This document shows positions 11,242 through 21,327 of a DNA stretch of 64,000 nt, one piece after another (the stretch's first letter is position 1; the number at the start of each line of letters is the position of its first letter). Position numbers and translations under genes: made by a program. The DNA is from Posidonia oceanica (taxonomy: Eukaryota; Streptophyta; Magnoliopsida; Alismatales; Posidoniaceae). The notes beneath the pieces were generated by a model. It saw nothing but the letters and a program-made list of their open reading frames with translations, was not told the DNA's origin and did no database searches. The DNA lies in the NCBI GenBank assembly GCA_037176725.1, contig JAZBRS010000014.1, positions 77,296,501 to 77,360,500 of the forward strand. Direction: 5' to 3'.

Positions 11242-12444
11242 ATGGGCTTTCCTACTCTGCTAACTCCTGCACACTACTCGGAAGCCCTGCGAGAATGGAT
11301 CAGCAGGCTCACTCTACAAGGCTGTGAACAGCTGCGCTTGTGGGGCATACCAACCAAGCTGCTGAAGGCTGCTGATGTGGAGGTCAGCCGCCACCTTCTG
11401 TGTGCCGCTGCAAGATTCTGGAAGCCAGCGCATCATGTCTTCCGTTTCAACAAGACTAAGCTGACACCTACACTGGAAGAGGTGCGTCGGATCTGCGGCT
11501 TTTCAAAGACCCTGGGGCCGCCTGTTTTTATGAGGCACGACGGATACCTCCAGGTCCTGAGCCAGCTGACTGGGCTCCCCACTCGAACCTGTCAACAGAA
11601 ATTAATCTGCACCAGCGGGCCTGAACCTATGCTTCGCCTTGCGCACTTCGATGATATCATGAACAAGCGCGCAGAACTCGGAGATGAGCTGTGGCTCCGA
11701 GGATTTGTTATCCGCTTCCTGGGCGAGCTGATCTTTACCCATGGCCGACTGACAATGGCCATCGAGGTTGCAGAAATTGCATTAACTGTGGTGACCCAGC
11801 ACATAGACCTGGCACCAGTTGTCCTGGCAGAGACCTATCGCGGGCTGGACCGCATCTCTCATCGCTGCCGCCACTTCCACGGTTGCGGAGCACTCATACA
11901 AGTCTGGCTGACAGCGCACTTAGAAATGGACCCCTTGCGCCCTCAAGTGCATGCCTTTGAAGCCTACTGCAGCAGCGCCCGTGCCAAGACAGAAAAGAGC
12001 GTTAAAGAAGAGTACGAGAGGCTGTCAGCACTGACTGACGACGCTATAACCTGGCGTAATGTCCTTTCTGCAGCAGAACCATTCACTGTCTTCTTCAGCG
12101 CACGTGACATGCGGCTGATCATTCTTCCAGGTTTCACAGCAGGCGTAGAGTACCATCCAATCAGGGTCATGCGCCAGTTTGGCTTCCAGCAGGGCGCCTT
12201 CATTGACAGTACAGCGCTCCATCTTCTACAGATGTACCCTCTCAGCACAACTGCCCCAACCAAGAAGCTTGCTAGTCTGATGCAGCATGGGGTCCAATCT
12301 ACAGACATTGCAGCTGTGAGAGGTGTAGGATGCACCCCTGAGTATGAAGCTGAAGTCCGACAGCTCTGGCCTATCACTGAAATTCCGCCAGGCGGCCCTT
12401 TGTTTCTCGACTCCCGGCAGTCGAAGAAGGCCCGAGTTGACTAG
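11242..12444 (+). CDS. Element A downstream ORF, 400 residues, plant-mobile-domain/DUF7745-like protein
   Basis: An intact 400-codon ORF on the sense strand after pol. I use ATG 11242 (MGFPTLL), which matches the ATG in B at 36159; an upstream TTG extension is not conserved. The order of features resembles the plant mobile domain/DUF7745 group: a first-domain motif of the type FWxPxHHVFRFxxxxLTPTLEE (residues about 60-85), an Ile/Leu-rich helix with GELIFTHGRL, AETYRGLDR, a CGALIQVW motif near residue 225, then a GVEYHPIRVMRQFGF motif near residue 315. Such domains occur in plant mobile elements and in a few host silencing-related proteins (MAIN/MAIL1 class for PMD). Function in the element is unknown. 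No signal peptide or membrane segment is obvious. Both copies have the same length and no stop. Confidence 0.75.
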   Translation: MGFPTLLTPAHYSEALREWISRLTLQGCEQLRLWGIPTKLLKAADVEVSRHLLCAAARFWKPAHHVFRFNKTKLTPTLEEVRRICGFSKTLGPPVFMRHDGYLQVLSQLTGLPTRTCQQKLICTSGPEPMLRLAHFDDIMNKRAELGDELWLRGFVIRFLGELIFTHGRLTMAIEVAEIALTVVTQHIDLAPVVLAETYRGLDRISHRCRHFHGCGALIQVWLTAHLEMDPLRPQVHAFEAYCSSARAKTEKSVKEEYERLSALTDDAITWRNVLSAAEPFTVFFSARDMRLIILPGFTAGVEYHPIRVMRQFGFQQGAFIDSTALHLLQMYPLSTTAPTKKLASLMQHGVQSTDIAAVRGVGCTPEYEAEVRQLWPITEIPPGGPLFLDSRQSKKARVD

Positions 12445-12760
12445 GCCCTTGTGCAACCATCATATGGCCTTCTTTCAGATTATGCTGTGCATTTCTGGCC
12501 TGCCACAGGCATTGTACTCACCAAGTTTTATCAATGGAAAAACTGTTTCTGCTTTCTGCTTGCACATCAAGATTCTTCGCTGTATTGCATATCATTATCA
12601 TCACCATCTTGGGCCCTCTAACCAGACTTGCAGACATCACAACGCAGCAAAGTCCTCAGCACCCAATCTGGAGTCCGGAGCCTCTGCGGACCCTCGTCGT
12701 CAAGCTACGCCATCTGGCATCCCCGGCTGGTCGCCCCCAGCTGGATCATTATCTCTTGCG
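12445..12760 (+). other. Element A short non-coding spacer after the downstream ORF
   Basis: Sequence between the TAG at 12442-12444 and the 83-bp array. It is conserved with B 37362-37640. I see no gene, only degenerate lead-in to the array. Confidence 0.5.
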
Positions 12761-13450
12761 GGCTGGCACCCCAAACTGCTCGACGAAAGGTCCGTCAACC
12801 TGTCATCCTCCTCAGCTGATCATCCCCAGCTGAGTCCCCAGCGGGCTGGCACCCCAAACTGCTCGGCGAAAAGTCCGTCAACCTGTCATCCTCCTCAGCT
12901 GATCATCCCCAGCTGAGTCCCCAGCGGGCTGGCACCCCAAACTGCTCGGCGAAAGGTCCGTCAACCTGTCATCCTCCTCAGCTAATCATCCCCAGCTGAG
13001 TCCCCAGCGGGCTGGCACCCCAAACTGCTCAGCGAAAGGTCCATCAACCTGTCATCCTCCTCAGCTGATCATCCCCAGTTGAGTCCCCAGCGGGCTGGCA
13101 CCCCAAACTGCTCGGCAAAAGGTCCGTCAACCTGTCATCCTCCTCAGCTGATCATCCCCAGCTGAGTCCCCAGCGGGCTGGCACCCCAAACTGCTCGGCG
13201 AAAGGTCCGTCAACCTGTCATCCTCCTCAGCTGATCATCCCCAGCTGAGTCTCCTGCGGGCTGGCACCCCAAACTGCTTGGCGAAAGGTCCGTCAACCTG
13301 TCATCCTCCTCAGCTGATCATCCCCAGCTGAGTCCCCAACGGGCTGGCACCCCAAACTGCTCGGCGAAAGGTCCGTCAACCTGTCATCCTCCTCAGCTGA
13401 TTATCCTCAGCTGAGTCCCTAGCGGGCTGGTACCCCAAACTACTCGTCTG
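12761..13450 (+). repeat. 83-bp tandem array (about 8.3 copies)
   Basis: The string GGCTGGCACC recurs at 12761, 12844, 12927, 13010, 13093, 13176, 13259, 13342 and 13425 (GGCTGGTACC in the last), a spacing of exactly 83 bp each time. 83 is not a multiple of three, so the array is not built for translation. Each unit holds a damaged version of the dyad described in the findings (GAAAGG, 8 nt, CCTGTC). B has collapsed to little more than one unit at 37660-37740. Confidence 0.97.
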
Positions 13451-13509
13451 ACAAGCACGACAATCTTGTCATCTTCCTCTACTTTCAATGCCAAGGACGC
13501 GTTGGCCAA

Positions 13510-13536
13510 CCCCTGGTGTCATCCCGACACCAGGGG
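13510..13536 (+). other. Perfect 11-bp hairpin (CCCCTGGTGTC / GACACCAGGGG)
   Basis: Two perfectly complementary 11-base arms separated by ATCCC. The same hairpin is in B at 37799-37825. In E the matching hairpin (47013-47039) has GTATC/GATAC in place of GTGTC/GACAC, a paired change that keeps the stem. Confidence 0.85.
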
Positions 13537-13680
13537 CATCTTTTGATCGCCCCTTGGTATCATTCTTCCCCTCTTTCCCCTATGATATTCCTGGTGTCAT
13601 AGGATGATTTCTTCTCATCATTACCTCATCCCCTCTTTGCCGGCCGATAAGTCCGATATCTTATCAATCAATCATTCTCA

Positions 13681-14370
13681 TCATTACCTCACCCCCTCTT
13701 TCTCATCATGATCTCATCCCCCTCTTTAGCAGTAACTCTCATCATGATCTCATCCCCCTCTTTAGCAATAGTTCTCATCATGATCTCATCCCCCTCTTTA
13801 GCAATAACTCTCATCATGATCTCATCCCCCTCTTTAGCAGTAATTCTCATCATGATCTCATCCCCTCTTTAGCAGTAATTCTCATCATGATCTCACCCCC
13901 TCTTTAGCAATAGTTCTCATCATGATCTCATCCCCCTCTTTAGCAATAGTTCTCATCATGATCTCATCCCCTCTTTAGCAGTAACTCTCATCATGATCTC
14001 ATCCCCTCTTTAGCAGTAATTCTCATCATGATCTCATCCCCCTCTTTAGCAGTAATTCTCATCATGATCTCATCCCCTCTTTAGCAGTAATTCTCATCAT
14101 GATCTCATCCCCTCTTTAGCAGTAATTCTCATCATGATCTCATCCCCTCTTTAGCAATAATTCTCATCATGATCTCATCCCCCTCTTTAGCAATAGTTCT
14201 CATCATGATCTCATCCCCCCCTCTTTAGCAATAGTTCTCATCATGATCTCATCCCCTCTTTAGCAATAATTCTCATCATTACCTCATCCCCCTCTTTAGC
14301 AATAGTTCTCATCATGATCTCATCCCCCTCTTTAGCAGTAGCTCTCATCATGATCTCGTCCCCTCTTATC
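13681..14370 (+). repeat. About 36-bp tandem array (roughly 18-20 copies)
   Basis: The unit is of the form CTCATCATGATCTCATCC-(C)n-TCTTTAGCARTARTT, period 35-37 bp because of the variable C run. Each unit holds the 8-bp palindrome ATCATGAT. B has no such array at this point; it has amplified a neighbouring unit instead. Confidence 0.93.
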
Positions 14371-15262
14371 ATCAATCACATGCTAGGCTGATATCCGAAA
14401 CTATCAAACAATCAATCACATTCTAGGCTGATTTCCAAAACTATCAAACAATCAAGCACTCTCAGGCTGATAACCTAAACTATCATCTGGGCCGATCCAT
14501 GGTTGGCCCACAGTTGTGTTATACGGCTGACATCCAGTAACTGTCCCTTGCAATTGCGGTTTCCAGTTGATAGGTCTGTAAACTATCCTCCAGTTGATAG
14601 GTCTGTAAACTATCCACCAGTTGATAGGACTGTAAACTATCGCTAGGCTGATATCCTAAACTATCACAAGCAATTGCATTATACGGCTGATATCCAGTAA
14701 CTATCCCTCATCATTGCACGTTTCCAGTTGATAGGTCAGTAAACTATCCGCCAGTTGATAGATCTGTAAACTATCCGCTAGTTGATAGGTCTGTAAACTA
14801 TCCGCCAGTTGATAGGACTGTAAACTATCACGTGTAATCATGTTATACGGCTGACATCCAGTAACTGTCCCTCGCAATGCCGTTTCCAGTTGATAGGACT
14901 GTAAACTATCCTCCAGTTGATAGGTCTGTAAACTATCCGCCGGTTGACAGGACCGTAAACTGTCGCTCCAGTTGATAGACTGTAAACTATCCGGCATTTG
15001 CGTTATACGGCTGATATCCAGTAACTATCACTCATGGTTTGTGGCTTCCAGTTGATAGGTCTGTAAACTATCCGCCAGTTGATAGGTCTGTAAACTATCC
15101 GCCAGTTGATAGGACTGTAAACTATCACACACAACCATGTTATATGGCTGATATCCAGTAACTATCACTCACAATTGCTTCCGGTTGACAGGACCGTAAA
15201 CTGTCATTCCAGGCTGATAACCTAAACTGTCACTCCCGGTTGATAGGACCGTAAACTATCTG
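14371..15262 (+). repeat. Interspersed short-dyad repeats (CCAGTTGATAGG...CTATC family)
   Basis: Many copies of about 28-30 bp with the form GTTGATAGG-ACTGTAAA-CTATC alternate with GGCTGATATCCAGTAACTATC-type units. Each unit is a small inverted repeat. Arms vary together (GATAG/CTATC; GACAG/CTGTC at 15187-15205; GACA/TGTC at 14529-14545). The same array is in B (38931-39925), and its end is in M (21441-21643). Confidence 0.93.
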
Positions 15263-15831
15263 GACGATAAGCCTGTCACCTTATCACCTTTTTTGGCGTG
15301 ACCTTGTCCCAGGAAGGCAAAGTCACGCAAACCCCTTTTGCGATAGGAGAGTTGGCCTCTCTCCCCTCGCACCCTTTTTTCTTTTTCTGCTAGCTTGCTC
15401 CCCGGGCGGGGACAGGCTGCACCCTGTTTTTCCCTCGCTTTGTCGCGCAAGTCTGGCCTCCCTGCCAGATCCTCGTGCCACATCGCGCCTTTTTATCATT
15501 CCTCTTGCATCATCTTAGCACCTCCTCAGCTAGCACTGCATATTACTTTAGCATCATCACCATCACTTGCACAGCATCAGCATCTATTCTAGTTGCACTA
15601 ACTTTTATGCTAACTTCTTGCATTGCATTTGCATTAGCATGCATCGCACTTAGCATCATCCATCTGCACCTAGCATTTTGCATTGCGGCAACGGGCTACG
15701 ATTTTCGGTGCATCCGCCGAATAAGTAGCTCACGCCCATAGCAAACCGCTGCTCCCGCCGGTCAGATGGGGTGTCTTGTCAACCCTGAGCAGCGGCCTCG
15801 CTCCGCTTGACCTTGCTCAGGGAGGGGCATC
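15263..15831 (+). other. Element A conserved 3' terminal block before the LTR
   Basis: Near-identical blocks precede LTR2 (21644-22216) and LTR3 (39926-40488) and the D LTR (minus, 64000-63672). It holds GCAT-rich sequence, an inverted-repeat arm at 15764-15775 that pairs with 15836-15847 in the LTR, and an inner hairpin CCCTGAGCA...TGCTCAGGG just before the polypurine tract. I see no gene. Confidence 0.8.
15819..15831 (+). other. Polypurine tract (PPT) of element A
   Basis: AGGGAGGGG followed by CATC directly abuts the LTR start TGTTGACACC. This is where plus-strand DNA synthesis would be primed. The same tract is at 22204-22216 (M), 40476-40488 (B) and, on the minus strand, 63672-63684 (D). 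Confidence 0.85.
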
Positions 15832-17738
15832 TGTTGACACCCCATCTTGGCAGGCTTGGACCACTTGGAGCCCTCCTAGTGATTGCTGGACTCAAACGCA
15901 AACCAAAACCAAACCCTAACCCTCTTCTTTACCCTTCAAAACCAAGCAAACTTGACCTAAGCCTTCACCCCTCTTCCCAAGCTCAAAACCTAACCAAAAC
16001 CCATAGGAAAACCCACCAACACCCACTTAGCAAGCCTACCCAAGAACCCAGGAATTTCCAAACCTAGACCATCCCCAAAAACCCTAGAAACCTAGGCAAA
16101 ACTCTCCTTTTTCTACACCTTGAAACCCCTCCAAAACCGTCTTAGAATCAAACCAAAACTTCAGGACCAACACCTCAAACCCTAGACTACCCACTCACCA
16201 ATTTTCACCCCATTCCAAGACCCTCAAGACCCCCTTTCATCCAAATTATCCTTCTCTCTCTCCGGGATTATCATTTTCTCTCTCCTCTCTCTCTCCTGAT
16301 TATCATCTCTCTTTTCATCCCCTTTTTGCCCTTTTTCTGGCCTGGCTGTGGGCCCCCTTTATGCTTCTATCCTTCCTCTATCTTATTCCTATTTTTACTT
16401 TATTTTTAACACTTTCCCTAATTTTCAAAAAATCCTTTTCCTTCAACCTATCTCTTTTCCTTTTATCTCCCTCTTTTTTCCATTTCTTTCCTCCTTCTCT
16501 TTTCCTTTTCCCTCTCTTGCAAAAATCCATGAAAACCCCTAAAAATCTGTAAAACCCCAAAATATAAAAGAAACAAATCAGAACCCTAAGAAAAACAATT
16601 AAAAAAAACATTAAACAAGCAATTAAAAACCTAAACTTAACTAAAACAAACTAAAAGGAAAACCAAGCATGTAAGCTAAAAAATGCAAAACAAATCTAAA
16701 GAAAACACTGAAAAATCAAGGAAAAAACTAAAATAAAACCAAAATCTACCAAAAGTAAAAACCCCATCAAAAGAATTAAAAAACAAACCCTAAAAAGAAG
16801 AATTAAAAAACAAACACTAAAACAAGTAATTAAAGAAACAAAGAGACTTAACCTAACAAACCTAAGGAAAAAAACAAATTAAAAACTTAATTAAAAGGAA
16901 AAGAAAAACACATTTAAAAGATTTAAAAACACCCTATCAAACCAGAAAAATCTAACTAAAAACTTCAAGAAAAATCAACAAGTAAAAATCAAAGCATAAT
17001 TTAAAAGACTTAAGAAAGAAAAAACCCTAAGAAGACTAAGACTTAAAAACCCAAAACCAATCTTGGTTAATACAAAAATAAATCCTAAAAAATCCTAATC
17101 AATATCCTAAGTGTCCAACAAGGGAAACACAATTTTTAAAACAATTTAAAAAAGGTTTAACAAACATTTAATCAAGTGAAAACCAATTAAAAGCAAAACC
17201 AAAACCCTAAAACCCCTAATCAAGCCCAAAACCAATTTAAACCACACTAATTAACCAAAAGAAGTCATTAAAAAATCTGATTAAGATCCTAATTCACAGC
17301 ACAAGCACCCTAATATTTCTACTTATTTTTAATTTATTTTTTCCTATTTTATTTCTCTTCTTTTCCCTCTCTTTCTTTCTTCCTTCTCATTTTTATTTCT
17401 TTTTTTCTTACTGGGCCCGTCAGCCCGCTTCCCCCTTTCTTCCTTATTTCTTTTTCTTTTCGGCCCACAGTCCGGCCTCCTTCTTCCTTCTTCTTCCTCA
17501 ACCTTCTGCGTTTTTCCTTCCACCGGTTTTCTCCTGCGGCCAGCAATAGTCCTCCCTCCTTCATTTTTGAATTCAAACTTCCATCCTTTCATCTACAGCA
17601 GCTCGCCGCTTCTCCTCTATCTCAGCACCATTTCCGGGAGGCATTGAATGCCAATCGCCTTGCCGACGCCCGTCGTTTCTGCTGCAGTGCCGCCGGTGGA
17701 ATTCAAACCTCCAGCGGGCCCAGCAGCCTCCGTCCTCT

Positions 17739-17750
17739 GATAAAAAGCCA
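17739..17750 (+). promoter_or_regulatory. Candidate TATA box of LTR1
   Basis: GATAAAAAGCC followed about 25-35 bases later by a GA-rich stretch. The equivalent position in the other LTRs has CATATAAG (24113), GATAAAG (42409), GATAAAG (minus, 61744-61753) and GATAAAAAGCC (minus, 53221-53232). Likely RNA polymerase II promoter; start sites are inferred. Confidence 0.6.
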
Positions 17751-20123
17751 GCCCTTCAATCCTCCTTCATCGCTTTTTGACGCTCCGAGAGAGAGAGAGC
17801 TGAAATCCAGAGAATTCTCCAGCAAAGCCTTCTTCTTCTCCCTCTGAAAATTCAGCAGAACTTCCCCTTCCTTTTCCAGCAATCCAAGCCCCTTCCAAGC
17901 CTCGAATTCCCTTCCATTTTGATCCCCCAAGTTCACCCAGAAACCCAGCAGTCCTCCTCCACCATTTCCTAGCCTTTTCCTTCCCTGAAAACGCTCCAGC
18001 CCACCCGAACTTTCACCTGAAAAGCCAACTGTAACCCAACACCTCCTCTCCTGAAATTACCTTCACCACAGTCCACCACATCTTCCCAAATCCTTCCCCA
18101 ACACTCACCTGCACTCCACCTTCCAGAAACACCAGACCTTCAACCCTATCTCTCACCACCGCCTGAGATTTCCACTACAAACACCTTGCCTCACTTCTGT
18201 CCAGAATCAGCCCGTCCTTCCAATTTCTCGCCACACCCTCCAGAACACCAATTCAACCACCTAGAATCCTTCCCCAGACCTCCAGCAATCTCCCCGAAGG
18301 CTCCGCTTCGCCGGACGAGCAGCGGACAAGGCCCCCCACCTCCGGCTGCTCACTGTCAACCCAAAAGACCCAATCTTCCGCTCGAGCTGCAGAAGCATCA
18401 TCCGATCATCCGAGGAGCTCCGGAGCTTCGTCCTGAAGACGCTCGAACCACCGTGAGCCGCCAGCATCCACCGCAGCGACCAGACGACCATCGCCGGCCA
18501 GTCCCGACACTGCTAAGGTCGAGAGGACGCTCCAGACACAACCACAGGTATTTCCTTACCTTCCCCGCTCTCTCTCCTCCTCCTCCTGCTTCCCCGCCGA
18601 TCAGAGTCAGCTTCCAAGCCTTCCTGCTCCGTCCTCGACTCGCCGGTCTTCCTGTCTTCTCCGGCGCCGGTCCCCTGATCTCCGGACGCTCCGCCCAGCA
18701 GAACGGACTCCCGACAATTCCCAGAGCTCCGCACGGTCGCCGGCTACGTCCTCCGCCGTCTCGCGCCTCCCCAAGCTCCCTGTGCCGGCGGTGCTGAGGT
18801 CCGGTGGCTCACTGCTACAGTACCTCTCACCGCCGGCAGATTACTGTGCTTTTATTTTTCTGTTTATATAGTTTCTGTGCTAATATTGCATGTTTGCCTT
18901 AAGTTTTTTAATTTTTGCGTTTCAGTCCTCTGTCCATTTAATATGCTTAGTTTTTAATTAAAAATCATGCTAAATTGCTCTGAATATCTGTGCTTTTCAG
19001 TATTTTCTTTTCAGTCCTTTTACTGTGCTGTGCTGTTGTATTATTTTGCATTTTAGCCCCTCTGTTCTTGATTTTTGCACTTAAGTCCTGCCCTAAATCA
19101 GTTCATTTAATTGCATGCATTTTACCATATGAAATTGCATTCTACATCCTTGCATGTTTTTGATTTTGCATATAGGTCCATGCACTGTAGTAACTTAGGT
19201 TTTATTTTTAATTTTTGCATACTGCATTGCATATTTTCCCCCTTGTTTTTGCATATTTGCATTTGGGTCCATTTTAAATGGACAGTAACCATTTGCATGC
19301 ATTTTTGCTTACTGCATTGCATTTTGGCCCCTGTTTTTTCCAGAAATTGCACACCAATCCTTCATCAGTGTTTTCAGAGCATATTTACCATACAAAATTG
19401 CATATTTGACCCCTGCATGATTCAAAAATCACACATAGGTCCTTGCATCTTTTAAAAACCATGTAAAAAGACTGTTTTGCCCCTAAAGTTGCATCTTAGT
19501 TCCTATGCTTACAAAATTGCATGTAGACCCTCCACTTGCATCCCCAGACTCCCCAGGACCCTGTTTTCTGGAAAATTTGCACTTTAGACCCCAGTTTTTT
19601 CCAAAATTGCACTCTGATTTCTTTTTGTTTTCAAAACTTCTTCCAATGCATACCCTCTTTTCAAATTAGCTTTCTGAGCCCAGTCTTTTGCAAAATAACC
19701 CTCTGCCCTCTCCTGTTTTCAAAACCCTCCTCTGTGGACCCCATCTTTTGTGAAAATTTGCATTTTAGCCCCTTTTCTTTTTCAAAAATGCTTTTGAACT
19801 CCTGTCTTTTCCAAGTTTGTTCCCCTTGTTTCCTTTTGCTTGTGCATGCATTCTGCATTCATTTAGCTTTGCATTTTAGCATCCCTTTGCACACACTAAG
19901 CACCTTTAGCTCCCCTTCACTTGGGAGGACCTTTTGCACGCCCCTAGGACCTCCTGAACACCTAGATCTGCTCTTCTCCCCTATTCTGGCCTTCCTGCCT
20001 TGAAGCTGCGATATCTTCCGATCCGGCCGTTGGATCTTCTCAAGCAAGCTGCCCAGGCAACCGCAGCGAAGCGCTCTTCCGCATGGACCAAGCAGATCTC
20101 AGATCAGGCTCCCGGATTTCCAG

Positions 20124-20450
20124 GTATGTCCTCTTAAACCTCTGCATTGCATTCATTTGCATGCCATTTGCATAGTTTTCCTCGTTTTCGATTTCTGTCT
20201 CTTTGAGCATGTAGAATAGGACCTCCCGTTTCTGCTTAGCAACTCAGATCTCTGTTTTGCGTTCCCCTGTGGACTTTGTGTTGTGTTTTCCCTGGATTCA
20301 CCACTTAATGTGACTTTCTTCCCCCTTTTCCACGATCCGATCGCATCGCGAGCTTTGGGCAGCATGCGAGACACACCGTGGAACGGTTCAGTGGGAAATG
20401 GTCGCAAAAAAGGTGGTAATCCCTCCGTTTGCTCACTCTCCCCTTTGTAG
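20124..20450 (+). other. Candidate intron in LTR1 leader (GTATGT...TGTAG, 327 bp)
   Basis: The left end is CAG-GTATGT, a strong plant 5' splice site. The right end is CCCCTTTGTAG-GT after a pyrimidine-rich stretch. The same two ends occur in LTR2, LTR3 and the D LTR at a spacing of 325-327 bp. Splicing is inferred only. Confidence 0.45.
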
Positions 20451-20584
20451 GTCTTCACACCTACCCTGGGCGGTCCTAAACAATGTTTGTTCTTACACAC
20501 ACATTGTTTTGCTCCTCTTTGGCATCTTCTGATCTCTTCTTTGCATTTAGCATTCGCGCAGTTTTCCGAGATTTTATCTCGCAG

Positions 20585-20790
20585 CTTTTGGCACCGTTTT
20601 GCATGCCTACTTTGTCTTTCGCGTCGTTTTGCGCGTTCGTCCTGTTTTTGGCACAGTTTTACGTGCCCGTCACTGTCTTTTGCACCGATTTGCGTGCCGC
20701 TTTGCTTTCTTGCCCGTTTTACGTGCCGACCTTGTCTTTTTGCACCGTTTTGCGCGCTTTCTTGTTTTTCGCCTCGTTTTGCGTATTTTA
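20585..20790 (+). repeat. Short tandem array in LTR1 (GCACCGTTTTGCGTGCC units)
   Basis: About seven degenerate units of roughly 28-32 bp. The same array has about three units in LTR2, about thirteen in LTR3 and about eight in D. It produces long stop-free stretches in several frames on both strands, which I do not regard as genes. Confidence 0.85.
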
Positions 20791-21316
20791 CGCCGTTTTC
20801 TCTTGCATGTCGATTGCATTGCATGGTTTTACCGTTGTTTTGCTTTTTCGCCTGCATTTGCATATAGGGCTGTGATGCTTACTGTCTGGAGTTCTCACGA
20901 GCTAGGTTTCGCCCAGTTCGGAACACAGACAGCGCGGCTGAGCGTTTAGAAAGCACGTTTACTTCCCTTGCTTTGCCTCTTCCCACTTAGAGCACACCTT
21001 GAGCATTCATTTAGGCATTCATAGGCACGTAGGCATTCAATCCTGCATTTCCCTGCGTATGCGAGCGTAAGCCTAGAAAGACCGATTTTCGGGCGTGTCG
21101 GGGGTGCCTAACACCTTCCCCGCACGTAACAGGAGTCCTTGCCCTGTCTTTTGGCCCGCAATGACCATACTGCCCTTATCCTAGGCTAGAGTCATCTCAT
21201 TTGCATGAATTTGCATTTGTTTCCCTTGCATTGCTTTGCTTTGCATTTCTTGCTTGGTTTTGCGTGTTAATTCACGCATTTCCCCGGTTTTCCTCGTCTC
21301 CCGTTAATAGACATGG

Positions 21317-21327
21317 TGGCGACTCTG
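21317..21327 (+). other. PBS-like string inside LTR1
   Basis: TGGCGACTCTG lies 113 bases before the LTR end. Its first nine bases equal the start of a primer-binding site complementary to plant tRNA-Arg(ACG) as known from Ogre-type elements. It is kept in all four long LTRs (27929, 46353 and minus-strand around 58005). Possibly a relic of an older LTR boundary. Confidence 0.45.

Noticed and set aside
14371..15262. CRISPR-like array
   Set aside because: Repeats have no unique spacers and no cas genes, and lie inside a plant retrotransposon.
15900..17300. Telomeric repeat tract
   Set aside because: AAACCCTA motifs are scattered, not tandem.
18186..18797. 203-codon open stretch in LTR1
   Set aside because: GC-rich leader sequence; LTR2, LTR3 and D have different frames and stops at the same place.
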